Shown here: positions 27,105 to 37,273 of the stretch, one piece after another | How positions within the stretch are numbered: the stretch's first letter is position 1 | Layout: each line of letters starts with the position of its first letter | Assembly: GCF_000243735.2 (NCBI RefSeq) | Contig: NZ_AHMP02000003.1 | Location: 3,740,001-3,804,000 of the forward strand | Direction: 5' to 3' | Origin: Leptospira kmetyi serovar Malaysia str. Bejo-Iso9 | GTDB lineage: Bacteria; Spirochaetota; Leptospiria; Leptospirales; Leptospiraceae | DNA: 64,000 nucleotides | Made by a program: the position numbers and the translations under genes | The notes under the pieces: generated by a model | Told to the model about the DNA's origin: nothing | The model's database searches: none | The model's input: only the letters and a program-made list of their open reading frames with translations

Positions 27105-28202
27105 ATGAGCGCACTCAACCCATCGGATCCGATCTGGTTCGGTCTTCATTTTATAATTCAACTGGGACCGGCGTATTGCATTCTCCTTTTTTTTACGGAG
27201 TTGGCAAAACACAAACGGGGAGAAGGTTTTACCGGGATGTTCCTTCTCGCGCTCATCATGGCATCCGCGGAATCCAGGATCGGTTTTGTGCAGATTCCCG
27301 GCACCGCCGCGTATCCGTTTCTCTGGATTTTTTTCTTTTCCTCTTTGCTCGCGATGGGCCCCGCGCTTCTTCTCGTCGTAGGGAGAATGCTCCGCTTCAG
27401 TCTCGACGACAAGATCCCACTCAAGAGACATTTTATACCGACGTATGTCGCGTTTTTCGGAGAATTGATTTTCTTTCTTTTTCCTTTCGAAGGAAAGTCG
27501 GAACTCATCGCGGACGCGTTCGTTCATCGCGGAAAAAATCCGGTTTCTCTTTTGATCGGAATCGGATATGTTCACCTAACTCTGTATTGTATCTATTCGG
27601 TTTATCTTTTTTGGAAGGCCTTTAAGGAAATCGACATTCATCTTTCGAGACTCGCGTCTTCCATGCTTCTGGTTACAATCGGATCGATCCAATTATCCGG
27701 GATCGGATTTTATCTCGACATTCCCGGGTTGTTCGCTTTCGCATCGGTGCTCATGACGTTGGGGAACGGACTCGTCTTCGTATTCACCGCGAGATATCCG
27801 AATTTTTTCGAATCCTTAAAGTCGGAACTACAGCAGAAACGATACGAAAAAACCCAGCTCGGCGGAATCAACTTGGACGCGATCAAACTCCGGCTGAACG
27901 AATTGATGGAAGAGGAAAGATCGTATCGGGACGAGGAGATTCGAATGCAGGATCTCGCCGAAAAACTTCTGATCACTCCGCATCAGCTTTCCAGAATTCT
28001 CAACGAAACTTACGGAAAAAATTTCAACGAGTTCATCAACGGATACAGAGTCACCGAGGCGAAAAAGATTCTTTTGGAAGAACCGGAAAAGACGATTCTT
28101 TCCATCGGATTCGAAGTCGGATTCAACACGAAATCGACCTTCAACGCGCAATTCCTCAAAATCGCGGGAATGACTCCCGCGGAATGGAGAAAAAAATCCT
28201 AA
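27105..28202 (+). CDS. Membrane-anchored AraC-family transcriptional regulator
   Basis: Residues 8-230 form about seven hydrophobic helices (FIIQLGPAYCILLFF, FLWIFFFSSLLAMGPALLL, LFAFASVLMTLGNGLVFVF). The C-terminal 110 residues are an AraC/XylS DNA-binding domain with two helix-turn-helix units (MQDLAEKLLITPHQLSRIL and TILSIGFEVGFNTKSTFNAQFLKIAGMTPAEWR). The design implies that a membrane or envelope signal controls DNA binding directly. It is divergent from the altered citrate synthase, its likely first target, with 116 bases between starts. Leptospira genomes have several such 7TM-AraC proteins. The ligand is unknown. Confidence 0.88.
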   Translation: MSALNPSDPIWFGLHFIIQLGPAYCILLFFTELAKHKRGEGFTGMFLLALIMASAESRIGFVQIPGTAAYPFLWIFFFSSLLAMGPALLLVVGRMLRFSLDDKIPLKRHFIPTYVAFFGELIFFLFPFEGKSELIADAFVHRGKNPVSLLIGIGYVHLTLYCIYSVYLFWKAFKEIDIHLSRLASSMLLVTIGSIQLSGIGFYLDIPGLFAFASVLMTLGNGLVFVFTARYPNFFESLKSELQQKRYEKTQLGGINLDAIKLRLNELMEEERSYRDEEIRMQDLAEKLLITPHQLSRILNETYGKNFNEFINGYRVTEAKKILLEEPEKTILSIGFEVGFNTKSTFNAQFLKIAGMTPAEWRKKS

Positions 28203-28296
28203 AAATCGGTCGGAAATCATAAGATCGGACGATCACTCGTGTAACATGCGCTACAATTCCTTCCTACAAACCGTTCGCGGTTTTACCGGAGGGAGA

Positions 28297-29298
28297 ATGT
28301 CTCGAGAATATTATTCGTCCTTGGATCTGGATGATTTCAAGAATGTGCAAAAACTTGCATACGATGCCGTGGAGTGGGTGCGCGGAAGACTCACCGTGGG
28401 AATGACCGAAAAAACGGCGGCGTCCTTGATCGATTCCTATATCCGTGAAAGAGGAGGAAAGAATTTCTTTCATTACGGATTCGCATGGTTCGGAGATAGA
28501 ACCTGCTTCCGCGGTTTTCGAAGACCTCTTACCTTCAAAGCGATCGGCGGGGACGGAATTCTTCCCCATTTCGGTTTCGCGTTTCAGCCTTCCGATCGTA
28601 AACTCAAGGAAGGAATGGCCGTGATTCTGGATGTTGCGCCTAACGTGAAAGGTGTGACCGCGGACGTGGGATATTCTTTCGCGTTCGGAAAAAATCCGGC
28701 GGTGGAACAGGGACGCAGCGACTTAAAAGAATTCAGATCCCTCGTATTGGAATTGGTCCGCGCCGAAAGATCAATGGGTGAAATTTATCGAAGTTGCAAC
28801 GATCTCATCGCCGATCTCGGTTATTCGAATTGTCATACCTTGTATCCGAACGGAGTTCTCGGTCATAAAGTCGGTCGTGTTCCCGGATGGAACGTTCCGG
28901 GTGGAAGGGTTTTGGGATTTCCGCCCCAGACTTTTTTATATCTCGTTCCTCAAATTTTAAAAGGATTCTTATCGCCTAACGTCAATTCGTCGCCTCTTTG
29001 GGGAGAATTCACCAAGACCCGAGTGGACGCGGGGCTTTGGGCCGTGGAACCCCATATCGGAAAAATCTACAAAGGCGCTCAAGCTCCGGAAAGTTTCGGA
29101 GTGAAGTGGGAGGAAATTCTCGTGGTAAGCGATACCGACGCGTATTGGTTGGACGAGGATCTTCCTCACGTCCGTTATTGGGAAGAATCTTCCCCCAAGA
29201 AAAACAAAAAAGCCGCCGTCGCCTCTTTGCCGCAAACCAAGACGAAAACGAAAGAGAAGGCAAAAAAATCCTCCAAGGTTCGAGTCGGTGCCGCGTAA
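28297..29298 (+). CDS. M24-family metallopeptidase (Xaa-Pro aminopeptidase-like)
   Basis: A GGAGGGAG site precedes the ATG at 28297; an upstream ATG at 28246 would add 17 residues. The pita-bread fold has all five metal ligands: two Asp 11 residues apart in ILDVAPNVKGVTADVG, His in GVLGHKVGRVPGW, Glu in WAVEPHIG and Glu in VKWEEILVV. The N-terminal creatinase domain is missing, so it is closer to a stand-alone peptidase. The C-terminal 40 residues are a Lys/Thr/Ala-rich tail of low complexity. Residues 75-100 include GFAWFGDRTCFRGFRRPLT, unusual for methionine aminopeptidases, so the substrate is uncertain. Confidence 0.85.
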   Translation: MSREYYSSLDLDDFKNVQKLAYDAVEWVRGRLTVGMTEKTAASLIDSYIRERGGKNFFHYGFAWFGDRTCFRGFRRPLTFKAIGGDGILPHFGFAFQPSDRKLKEGMAVILDVAPNVKGVTADVGYSFAFGKNPAVEQGRSDLKEFRSLVLELVRAERSMGEIYRSCNDLIADLGYSNCHTLYPNGVLGHKVGRVPGWNVPGGRVLGFPPQTFLYLVPQILKGFLSPNVNSSPLWGEFTKTRVDAGLWAVEPHIGKIYKGAQAPESFGVKWEEILVVSDTDAYWLDEDLPHVRYWEESSPKKNKKAAVASLPQTKTKTKEKAKKSSKVRVGAA

Positions 29299-29386
29299 GA
29301 GTCGAAACGGAATCGGATTAAACACAAGAAAATTAAAATATACGAATGTATGAATGTACTCGATATAAAACGGAATTGAAAACGAT

Positions 29387-30226
29387 ATGAATACGAAAAA
29401 CGTTCTTGAAAAGCCGGATTATCCGGTTCGAAAACCGAAGTTTCAATTTTCGGAAACGGTTCCGAAACATTGGTGCGGAGAAAACGCATCCTTAACGCAC
29501 GTTTTGAACGCGTGGACCATTCTTTTCCCGGAAGGAGAAAAGTATTTTATCAGAACGATTCAGAAATACATTCCTGAATTGAAAGAGGGAAAGGTAAAAC
29601 GAAACGCGATCGCGTTCGTGGGTCAAGAAGCGCAACACGCCGGTGAACATAAGAAGTTTTGGCAAAACTTAAAGGATCAAGGATACAAATTCGAAGGTTT
29701 TATGAACTTCGTGGTTTGGTTCGCGTTCGGACTTTTGGAAAAGTTATTCTCCCGAAAAATGAACATGGCCGCGGTTGCCGGTTTGGAACATTACACTTCT
29801 CTTGTGGCCGATCTCGGACTGAGAAGCGGACTTTTAAAACAAGCCCATCCGGAAATGAGAAGACTTTTCGAATGGCACGCAGCGGAAGAATTGGAACACA
29901 AGTCTGCGGCCTTCGACGTTCTTCAGGAAGTGACTCGGAGTTATTGGATTCGTATTATCGGAATGAGCATCGCTTCCACGATCTTCTTCGCGTTTACGTT
30001 CTCCGCGGTTCTGATGTTTCTCTGGCAGGACGGACTTTTGTTTCGTTGGAAAACCAGAAAAGAATTGTTCAAGCTTATGATCTCGGAGGAGAAGGTTCTG
30101 CCTTTGACCGTGATCGCGGCCTTGAAATACTTTCGGTTTTCGTTTCATCCCGATCAGGAAGACAACTTATACTTAGCGAAAGAAATTTTTTCATCACAAG
30201 AACACCAATACAGAGAAGCAATATGA
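29387..30226 (+). CDS. Predicted metal-dependent hydrolase, ferritin-like diiron fold (COG3687/PF10118 type)
   Basis: The 279 residues contain Glu/His motifs spaced as in diiron four-helix proteins: FPEGEKYFIR (near 46), GQEAQHAGEHKKF (near 80), AGLEHYTSL (near 130) and EWHAAEELEHKSAAFDV (near 165), followed by membrane-associating helices (IASTIFFAFTFSAVLMFLW). I recognise the pattern of the poorly characterised metal-dependent hydrolase family PF10118. Proteins of this fold often act on lipids. It overlaps the next gene, an SDR oxidoreductase, by 4 bases (ATGA), so the two products probably work in one pathway. Confidence 0.8.
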   Translation: MNTKNVLEKPDYPVRKPKFQFSETVPKHWCGENASLTHVLNAWTILFPEGEKYFIRTIQKYIPELKEGKVKRNAIAFVGQEAQHAGEHKKFWQNLKDQGYKFEGFMNFVVWFAFGLLEKLFSRKMNMAAVAGLEHYTSLVADLGLRSGLLKQAHPEMRRLFEWHAAEELEHKSAAFDVLQEVTRSYWIRIIGMSIASTIFFAFTFSAVLMFLWQDGLLFRWKTRKELFKLMISEEKVLPLTVIAALKYFRFSFHPDQEDNLYLAKEIFSSQEHQYREAI

Positions 30227-31047
30227 GCAAATTGAAAGATAAAACGATCCTAATCACCGGCGCGAACGGAGGATTCGGAAGAGAATTGACGAAACAACTT
30301 TTGGAAAAGGGAGCCAACGTGATTCTTACGGATCTCAAAGCCCCGAACACGGACGCGGATTTTTATCTGCATAGAAGATGGGACGAAAACGGAAAGAACG
30401 GTCACAACCCGAAGTTCGTCGGAAAGATTCTCGGAAGTTTTTCCGGCGATCTTCAAACACAGGAAGGTTGTAAGGACGTATATCAGAATACTCTAAAGCT
30501 TTCCTCCAAAGGTGTGGACGTTTTGATCAACAACGCGGGGCTCGCGTTCAAGGGCGGACTTTTGGAAGTTCCCGATAAGAATTGGAATCTGATTCTCGAC
30601 GTGAATCTTTACGCGCCGATTCATCTGAGTCGTTTGTTCGTTCCGGCGATGCTCGAAAGAAAACAGGGACAGATCGTAAATCTTTCCTCGGTCGCGGGAC
30701 AGGTCGCTCCGGGTGAATTGATCTTTTATTCGATTTCTAAGTTCGGAATCCGCGCGATGGGGGAAGCGATGGACGCGGATCTTCGCAAAAAAGGAATCGC
30801 GGTGACGAACGTGTATCCGTTTTTTGCGGACACCGGAATTCTCAAATCGCAACAGTTCGGAAAACAACAGGACGTTCCCAAGTCGATCGTGGACAGTCCG
30901 GTCGCGGTCGTGAAAGCGATCGTTAACGGAATGGAAAAAAGAAAACTGCACGTATTTCCGGGAATCAAATCCAAGACGATCAGTTTCTTCAATCGTATGA
31001 CTCCGAATATCGTACATAAGATGACGAGTCTAAGCGATCGATTCTGA
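30223..31047 (+). CDS. Short-chain dehydrogenase/reductase
   Basis: The correct start is the ATG at 30223 overlapping the previous stop; the open frame continues far upstream only as a shadow of that gene. The 274 residues have the NAD(P) site TGANGGFG (residues 11-18), NNAG (near 99), and the catalytic Ser...YSISK near residue 170. The C-terminus (GMEKRKLHVFPG...FFNRMTPNIVHKM) resembles membrane-proximal SDRs that act on long-chain substrates. Coupled translation with the diiron-fold hydrolase and the neighbouring epoxide-hydrolase-like gene suggests oxidation or reduction of a lipid or hydrophobic compound. The substrate is not known. Confidence 0.9.
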   Translation: MSKLKDKTILITGANGGFGRELTKQLLEKGANVILTDLKAPNTDADFYLHRRWDENGKNGHNPKFVGKILGSFSGDLQTQEGCKDVYQNTLKLSSKGVDVLINNAGLAFKGGLLEVPDKNWNLILDVNLYAPIHLSRLFVPAMLERKQGQIVNLSSVAGQVAPGELIFYSISKFGIRAMGEAMDADLRKKGIAVTNVYPFFADTGILKSQQFGKQQDVPKSIVDSPVAVVKAIVNGMEKRKLHVFPGIKSKTISFFNRMTPNIVHKMTSLSDRF

Positions 31048-31081
31048 GAAATTCAAGAGCAAGGTAGTTTAGAATATCGTA

Positions 31082-31137
31082 ATCTTTGCGTTCGTTTCTA
31101 TGCGCGCGGATCGAATTCCGCGCCCAAATGCAAAGAT
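31082..31137. other. Nested two-stem hairpin upstream of an alpha/beta hydrolase
   Basis: ATCTTTGC (31082-31089) pairs with GCAAAGAT (31130-31137), and inside it GCGCGGA (31104-31110) pairs with TCCGCGC (31117-31123) around a six-base loop, with an asymmetric internal loop of 14 and 6 bases. It ends 29 bases before the ATG at 31167, so it would lie in the leader. There is no following T-run on either strand, which argues against a terminator. Confidence 0.45.
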
Positions 31138-31166
31138 GTTGCTTAACAAAATCGAAAGGAAAACCG

Positions 31167-32123
31167 ATGATCGCTTTGTATCCCGAAACAAGAAAAACCT
31201 CGAAAAGAATCGATGTGGCGTCCCGTTTTAAGACGACCTTCGTTCGAAACGGAAATCTGAATCTTTTTCTGAAATACAATACGACCGCCGAAGAAAGACC
31301 GGATCGGGAAACGATTCTTTTCGTTCACGGTTATCCGGACGAACATTCGACTTGGGATCGCCAGCTCGAATTACTTTCGGAAGAATTCAACGTGGGCGCG
31401 TTTGATCTGCGTGGCGCGGGAAATTCGAGCAAACCGACGGAACAAAAGGCTTACAACGCTCGGGAGATTTTTCGGGACTTCGAAGCGGTGATCCGATTTT
31501 TAGGAAACGGAAAACCGATTCATCTAGTCGCTCACGATTGGGGGGCCTTGTTGTCCTGGGCGTATGTGGGAGATTTAGAATATTCTAAACTGATTCTTTC
31601 CTATACCGCGATGGGCGGTCCGCATCCGATACTTGCAAGAAATCTAATGTTCAAATACTTTTTCAGTTTCAATCCGAAGAAGATGTGGTTGGCCCTGCAA
31701 CAATCCGTCATGTCCTGGTATATCGTGTTTTTTCAGATTCCTTGGTTGCCCGGTTTTTTGATGAGAAAACTCGCGCTTCCGGTTTGGAAATATCTGATGT
31801 ATGCCGCGGAAATTCCGAAAGAGGATCCGATGCGGGGATTTACAAAAGAACAGATTCTCAAAAGTGCGGTCCATCCCATGAATTTATACAGGGAATTGAT
31901 CCGGGGAAAAAAGTATCCGACTCCGAAACGGATCGAAGTGCCGGTCCGGGTTTTGATACCCTTAAGAGATATGGCGATCAGCCCGGAATGTTACGATTCT
32001 CACCGAGCGGTCTGCGATTCTTTGGAACTTTATCCGGTCGATTCCAATCATTGGATTCAAAAGGAACATCCGGATCTTGTGAGCGACCAAATTCGGGATT
32101 TTGTGCTTCGAAACGCGGGATAA
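31167..32123 (+). CDS. Alpha/beta hydrolase, epoxide hydrolase-like
   Basis: GAAAGGA before the ATG at 31167 supports this start; a longer frame from 31086 covers the upstream hairpin. The core motifs are HGYPDEHSTWD (oxyanion HGxP, near 55), VAHDWGALLSW with Asp as nucleophile (near 120), a cap domain with FFQIPWLPGFL, and DSNHWIQKEHPDLV carrying the catalytic His. Asp in the nucleophile elbow plus the HGYP loop fits epoxide hydrolases and their relatives rather than serine esterases. A paralogue sits at 35145-36032 on the other strand. Confidence 0.85.
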   Translation: MIALYPETRKTSKRIDVASRFKTTFVRNGNLNLFLKYNTTAEERPDRETILFVHGYPDEHSTWDRQLELLSEEFNVGAFDLRGAGNSSKPTEQKAYNAREIFRDFEAVIRFLGNGKPIHLVAHDWGALLSWAYVGDLEYSKLILSYTAMGGPHPILARNLMFKYFFSFNPKKMWLALQQSVMSWYIVFFQIPWLPGFLMRKLALPVWKYLMYAAEIPKEDPMRGFTKEQILKSAVHPMNLYRELIRGKKYPTPKRIEVPVRVLIPLRDMAISPECYDSHRAVCDSLELYPVDSNHWIQKEHPDLVSDQIRDFVLRNAG

Positions 32124-32250
32124 CCGCGTTTCCATTCTTACTTTGTAAATCGGAAAAGGAGGCCCGGAAAAAAACATAGCCAGAGACAAGCCCGCGCCGA
32201 TCTTAGTATTTTGGTATACTAGTTAAGAAATTTATTTCACCGCGGTTTTC

Positions 32251-33285
<1,035 letters not shown>

Positions 33286-33301
33286 TCCGTCTAAAGGAAG
33301 A

Positions 33302-33811
33302 ATGATTCCTTCAAAGAAGATCTTATTTTTTTCAGTCTGCGTCTTTTTCGTTTTGTACGCGGTATTACACGCGGAGAAAAAGGAACTCGGGGAAGAATCG
33401 CTCCGCAATTTTTATCGCCAAACGCACGGTATCGAAATCGGACCCGAAAGCGATATCGCTCTTTATCGGGAAGTCTATCGTTGGTTGGGAACTCCTTACA
33501 AGGATTTCGGAACCGACGAATCCGGAATCGATTGTTCCGGTTTTACGAGTAAGATTCTTTCCAAGGTCTACGGTTCCCGTCTCAGTGGACCGAGTTATAC
33601 GATGTTTCCGCGAACCAATCCCGTTTCCAAGGAAGAATTGAAGGAAGGCGATCTTGTTTTCTTTACCATCTACGGGGATAAGATCAGCCATGTCGGAGTT
33701 TATCTCAAAGAAAGAAAATTCGTTCATGCTTCCGTAAAAAGAGGGGTTACGATCAATTCTCTCGACGAGGCTTATTATCAAAAATACTACACCGCCTCGG
33801 GACGACTTTAA
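33302..33811 (+). CDS. NlpC/P60-family cell-wall peptidase
   Basis: AAAGGAAG precedes the ATG. Residues 1-24 are a signal peptide (FFSVCVFFVLYAVLHA). The catalytic Cys is in GIDCSGFTSK (near 78), the His in ISHVGVYL (near 130) and the third polar residue in FVHASVKRG. The family cuts D-gamma-glutamyl-diaminopimelate or related bonds in peptidoglycan. At 169 residues it is a single catalytic domain without SH3 or LysM binding modules. It sits 16 bases after the barrel-like gene, which hints that the two act together in the envelope. Confidence 0.9.
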   Translation: MIPSKKILFFSVCVFFVLYAVLHAEKKELGEESLRNFYRQTHGIEIGPESDIALYREVYRWLGTPYKDFGTDESGIDCSGFTSKILSKVYGSRLSGPSYTMFPRTNPVSKEELKEGDLVFFTIYGDKISHVGVYLKERKFVHASVKRGVTINSLDEAYYQKYYTASGRL

Positions 33812-33846
33812 GTTTTTAGAATATTCGATTTTGATTTCGTAACAAA

Positions 33847-33861
33847 TCCGCTTCTTGCGGA
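33847..33861 (-). terminator. Weak hairpin between convergent genes
   Basis: TCCGC/GCGGA around five bases; on the minus strand it is followed by TTTGTT. It could end the DUF445 transcript. The stem is short, so this is tentative. Confidence 0.25.
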
Positions 33862-33913
33862 CGATCGGAAATCCGGTCGATCCGCGTCCGAGATTTATCG
33901 CTCTTTCTTCGGA

Positions 33914-35119
33914 TCAAAGCATCATGAAGAACGCCTGACCGACTCCGACAAGAGCCCCTAACGCGGCTCCCACCAAGATCAATAACAACTCGTCTTCCTT
34001 AAACACGGTCCGTAAAACGTCTTCGAAATCGGCGGGAGGCAGGGACATCATCTTGTCGGAAAGAGTACATTCAAGGTCGATCGCTTTTTCCACATAATCT
34101 TCGATATGAGTCGTGAAGTTTTTGAGATTCTCCGTGATCTTGCGGATGATCTTTTCCTTCATCCGGTTGTATTGATTCGAAGTAAAAGAAAGGGAAAGAG
34201 TGGGACGAATGACCGAGGCCATCGTGTCCATCTGTCTTTCGATCGCGTGAACGACCAGATTGAAAACTTCTTCCGAGGCCTTTCCGAAAAACAATTCCTC
34301 CAAAATCTTTTCGGAGCTGAGAATCCGCGTCGCGAGCATTCTCGAATATTCTTTGGAAACTTCTTTTTGACGTTTAATGAACAAGCCCTGAAAACGGAAA
34401 CGGCCTATTCCGATCGGCTCCAAAGGACGAAAGATCAAAAAAAGCGCGAGCCAATTCGTAAGATAACCCACGATGATTCCCTGAACGGGTAAGGTCCAGA
34501 GCGCGGGATAAATCAGCCAAATCCCCATTTGGATCAAACCGAGAACGAACCCGAAATAAAAACCCGAAACCTCTATAAAACGGAATTCTTTCGCGCCCAC
34601 CTTTTGAAACATTTCCACGGTGAGATGAACGTTGTCTCCGGTCATATTACGAATTACTAATCCTCTGATGTCGAAGATTCTTTTGGAATCCTTACGTAGA
34701 TCCTGAAACACGGTCGGAATGGAGTCCATCGCCTGTCTTTCGATTTCCTTCATCATGGAATTCTTAACTAGATCCGGAATCAGATTCCAAACGAGAGGGT
34801 TGAGTTCGTCGGCGACCTCTTTCATCGTTTCGAGAATCGTCTTTTGAATTTCGGGACGAAGATTCTCCTGAATCAGCGTCGGATCGACTTTGCTGAACAT
34901 CTCTTCCACGTCGATGAGATACGTCGTCACGATGTCGACGGCTTTGCCCGCCATCTTTTCTGCCTTTCTCGGAATGATTCCCTGCCAACCGAGATACGGA
35001 GGAATTCCGTAAAACTTCAAAGGATAAAACGTCATCTTCAACGCGACCCAGTTGGTAACCCAACCTACGAACGCGTAAGTGAACGGCATAAGCAATAAGG
35101 AGACGATTTCGAAGTTCAA
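33914..35119 (-). CDS. DUF445 family membrane protein
   Basis: The frame starts with TTG at 35119 (TTTTTAGGT upstream); an ATG 33 bases in is an alternative. The 401 residues show the DUF445 plan: N-terminal membrane hairpin TYAFVGWVTNWVALKMTFYPLKFYG...GWQGIIPRKAEKMA, a long amphipathic helical middle, a second copy of the motif (GYLTNWLALFLIFRPLEP...FQGLFIKRQKEVSKEY) and a C-terminal membrane segment (LLILVGAALGALVGVGQAFFMML, the first 20 shown in part). The family has no established function. It is expected in the inner membrane. It may be cotranscribed with the hydrolase at 35145, which ends 25 bases upstream. Confidence 0.85.
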   Translation of the reverse strand: MNFEIVSLLLMPFTYAFVGWVTNWVALKMTFYPLKFYGIPPYLGWQGIIPRKAEKMAGKAVDIVTTYLIDVEEMFSKVDPTLIQENLRPEIQKTILETMKEVADELNPLVWNLIPDLVKNSMMKEIERQAMDSIPTVFQDLRKDSKRIFDIRGLVIRNMTGDNVHLTVEMFQKVGAKEFRFIEVSGFYFGFVLGLIQMGIWLIYPALWTLPVQGIIVGYLTNWLALFLIFRPLEPIGIGRFRFQGLFIKRQKEVSKEYSRMLATRILSSEKILEELFFGKASEEVFNLVVHAIERQMDTMASVIRPTLSLSFTSNQYNRMKEKIIRKITENLKNFTTHIEDYVEKAIDLECTLSDKMMSLPPADFEDVLRTVFKEDELLLILVGAALGALVGVGQAFFMML

Positions 35120-35144
35120 AGCGGACCTAAAAATAAAACACGCG

Positions 35145-36032
35145 TTATGCGGAATGCTTCGCGATGAATTTTTGAATCAACTCGGTGACAAGTTCCGGTT
35201 TTTCCCTATGAACCCAGTGGTTGGAATCCAATTTATGAATTTCGATCTTATCGACGTAATCGTATGAATTTTCGTAAACTTCCGGCAACACGATAAAGTC
35301 CTTTTGAGGAATGATCAACTGTACGGGAACCTTTATGTTGGAAGGGGCGGAGATCACCGTTCTTCCGAACAACAATTCCCGAAACAGATTGATCGGAGCC
35401 ATCGTGGCGCCGTAAATATCGTTTCTAGAAACCTTTCGAAGAGAATCCTTTTTGGGAACTCCTCCCAAGTCCATGATCAATTTGTAAATCGATTCTCCGA
35501 AGTTCTGCCAGATGAATTCGGGCAACATCGGAATCTGAAAAAACCAGATATACCAGGAACGAAAACCCTGATCGATCACCTTTCTCCAGTTTTCGAGCTT
35601 GAGACTGAACAGATCGTCGATCATTCGTTTTCCCGCAAGCCAAGGATGCGGACCGGAGATCGCGGTAAAAGATTTTATAGATCCTGAATATTCTGGATCG
35701 CTAATGAACAACCAACCGAGCGCCGCTCCCCAGTCGTGTCCGACCAGATGAACCTTCTTATCCTTGGAAAGAAATCGGATCGCTTCCGCAAGATCGGGAA
35801 GAATCGCCGCGTAGTTGTACTCGGATTGTTCCAAAGGTTTGGAGGAACGGCCGAAACCCCGAAGATCGATCGCGCCGACTCGATATTGATCCTTTAGGGA
35901 ATCGACTTGAAGGTCCCAGGTTTTATGAGTATCGGGATAACCGTGTACGAAAAGGATCGCGTCCTTGGAATCCGTTTCCGAATAGGAGAGAAACAATTTT
36001 ACTCTTTGATTTTCTAGGTATGTGTATTTCAA
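35145..36032 (-). CDS. Alpha/beta hydrolase, epoxide hydrolase-like (paralogue of the 31167 gene)
   Basis: I favour the TTG at 36032 (MKYTYLENQRV) because GGGAG lies eight bases upstream; a frame from 36080 is open but lacks a site. Motifs: HGYPDTHKTWD, the nucleophile elbow VGHDWGAALGW, cap FFQIPMLPEF, and DSNHWVHREKPELV with the catalytic His. It shares most motifs with the 31167-32123 product (both have HGYPD, HDWGA, FFQIP and DSNHW), so a local duplication and inversion is likely. Substrate unknown. Confidence 0.85.
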   Translation of the reverse strand: MKYTYLENQRVKLFLSYSETDSKDAILFVHGYPDTHKTWDLQVDSLKDQYRVGAIDLRGFGRSSKPLEQSEYNYAAILPDLAEAIRFLSKDKKVHLVGHDWGAALGWLFISDPEYSGSIKSFTAISGPHPWLAGKRMIDDLFSLKLENWRKVIDQGFRSWYIWFFQIPMLPEFIWQNFGESIYKLIMDLGGVPKKDSLRKVSRNDIYGATMAPINLFRELLFGRTVISAPSNIKVPVQLIIPQKDFIVLPEVYENSYDYVDKIEIHKLDSNHWVHREKPELVTELIQKFIAKHSA

Positions 36033-36171
36033 AATCTCTGCTCCCGCACGCGCATCGAAAAATAGGAAAACGTCCAACAAGAATCGTTGAAAGCTTCAAA
36101 TTTTCCAGTCTTTTTACGAACTCTTCGTTTGTTCTGATTGGATTTTGATACGGATTCTATATTCTGGTTCC

Positions 36172-37173
36172 ATGTCAGAAAAACGAACCGAGGAATCCAA
36201 TTCGCTTAACGATTCCGGAAATCCGATGGTGATGTTTCGCAATCGACTTTTAAGAATGTCCAAACACTGGAGAAAGTGGGCGCGTAAAAGAAGGATAGAA
36301 TGTTTTCGGATCTACGATCGGGACATACCTCAGGTTCCCGTAAGCGTGGATTTATACGGACCTTATTGCCAGATTTCGGCGTATAAAAACAGTTATGAAA
36401 TTTCGGATGAAGAAAGAGAAAGCGAGAATGCGGAGATCGGCAAAATCGTTTCCGAGGTTTTGGACTTAAACGCGGATCGGATCTTTTGGAAAAAGAGAGA
36501 ACCGAAAAAAGGAAAGGAACAATACGAAAAACAATCCGAACAAGCCGAGCTTATGGAAGTAGGGGAGAACGGACTTCGTTTTTACGTGAACTTATCCGAT
36601 TATCTCGACACCGGACTTTTTTTGGATCATAGAATCACGAGGGACCTCGTTCGAAAGGAATCGAAAGGCAAAAAATTTCTCAACTTGTTTTCTTATACGG
36701 GATCGTTTACCGTCTACGCGGCGTCAGGCGGAGCGGTAAAAAGTCTGAGCGTGGATCTTTCCAACACGTATTCGGAATGGGCCGAAGAGAATCTGAAACT
36801 CAACGGATTTTCCCTCTCCAAACATCGTCTTCTCCGAGCCGACGCGATGGAATGGCTTCACACCGAAAGAAAGGAAGCCGATCACGAAAGATACGATTTG
36901 ATCGTTGTCGATCCTCCCACGTTTTCGAACAGCAAAAAGATGACGGACGTATTCGACATACAAAGGGATCACGTGGAAATATTAAATATTCTTTATAGAG
37001 ACTTCGCGCTACCGGGAGCAGTTCTTTATTTTTCCACCAACTTTAGAAAATTCGAATTTCAAGAGAAGTCGATTCTTTGGGACAATATCAAGGACATTTC
37101 AAAAACTACGATTCCGGACGATTTTCGAAACGAGAAGATTCATTATTGCTGGAGAATGGAAAAGCCGAACTGA
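36172..37173 (+). CDS. rlmK: 23S rRNA methyltransferase RlmK-like
   Basis: The ATG at 36172 is preferred to a TTG at 36145. The 333 residues match the C-terminal half of E. coli RlmKL: FRIYDRDIPQVPVSVDLYG (near 45, the RNA-binding/EEHEE-like part), LNLFSYTGSFTVYAASGGA (SAM motif I), SVDLSNTYSEWAEENLKLNGF, and the catalytic VVDPPTFSNSKKM. RlmK makes m7G2069 in 23S rRNA. Here it is a stand-alone gene without the RlmL (m2G) half. An acidic/Lys-rich insert lies at about 95-125. It converges with the EAL gene. Confidence 0.88.
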   Translation: MSEKRTEESNSLNDSGNPMVMFRNRLLRMSKHWRKWARKRRIECFRIYDRDIPQVPVSVDLYGPYCQISAYKNSYEISDEERESENAEIGKIVSEVLDLNADRIFWKKREPKKGKEQYEKQSEQAELMEVGENGLRFYVNLSDYLDTGLFLDHRITRDLVRKESKGKKFLNLFSYTGSFTVYAASGGAVKSLSVDLSNTYSEWAEENLKLNGFSLSKHRLLRADAMEWLHTERKEADHERYDLIVVDPPTFSNSKKMTDVFDIQRDHVEILNILYRDFALPGAVLYFSTNFRKFEFQEKSILWDNIKDISKTTIPDDFRNEKIHYCWRMEKPN

Positions 37174-37273
37174 ATCGTTTCCTTGTATTCTTCACTGCGA
37201 CGTCGTTTCGCTTAATAAAACGATAACGGTTTCCTAAACTTTGTAAGCCGCAATCGATCGACGCGTTTCTTCT

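Noticed and set aside
29659..30222. Long open extension upstream of the SDR gene
   Set aside because: It is the +1 shadow of the diiron-fold hydrolase; the SDR nucleotide-binding motif begins right after the ATG at 30223.
31574..31589. Perfect 16-bp palindrome TTTAGAATATTCTAAA inside the hydrolase, also at 37487-37502 in the EAL gene
   Set aside because: Both copies encode the same LEYSK-type peptide, so codon choice explains them; the 8-0-8 layout differs from the PerR box (7-1-7).
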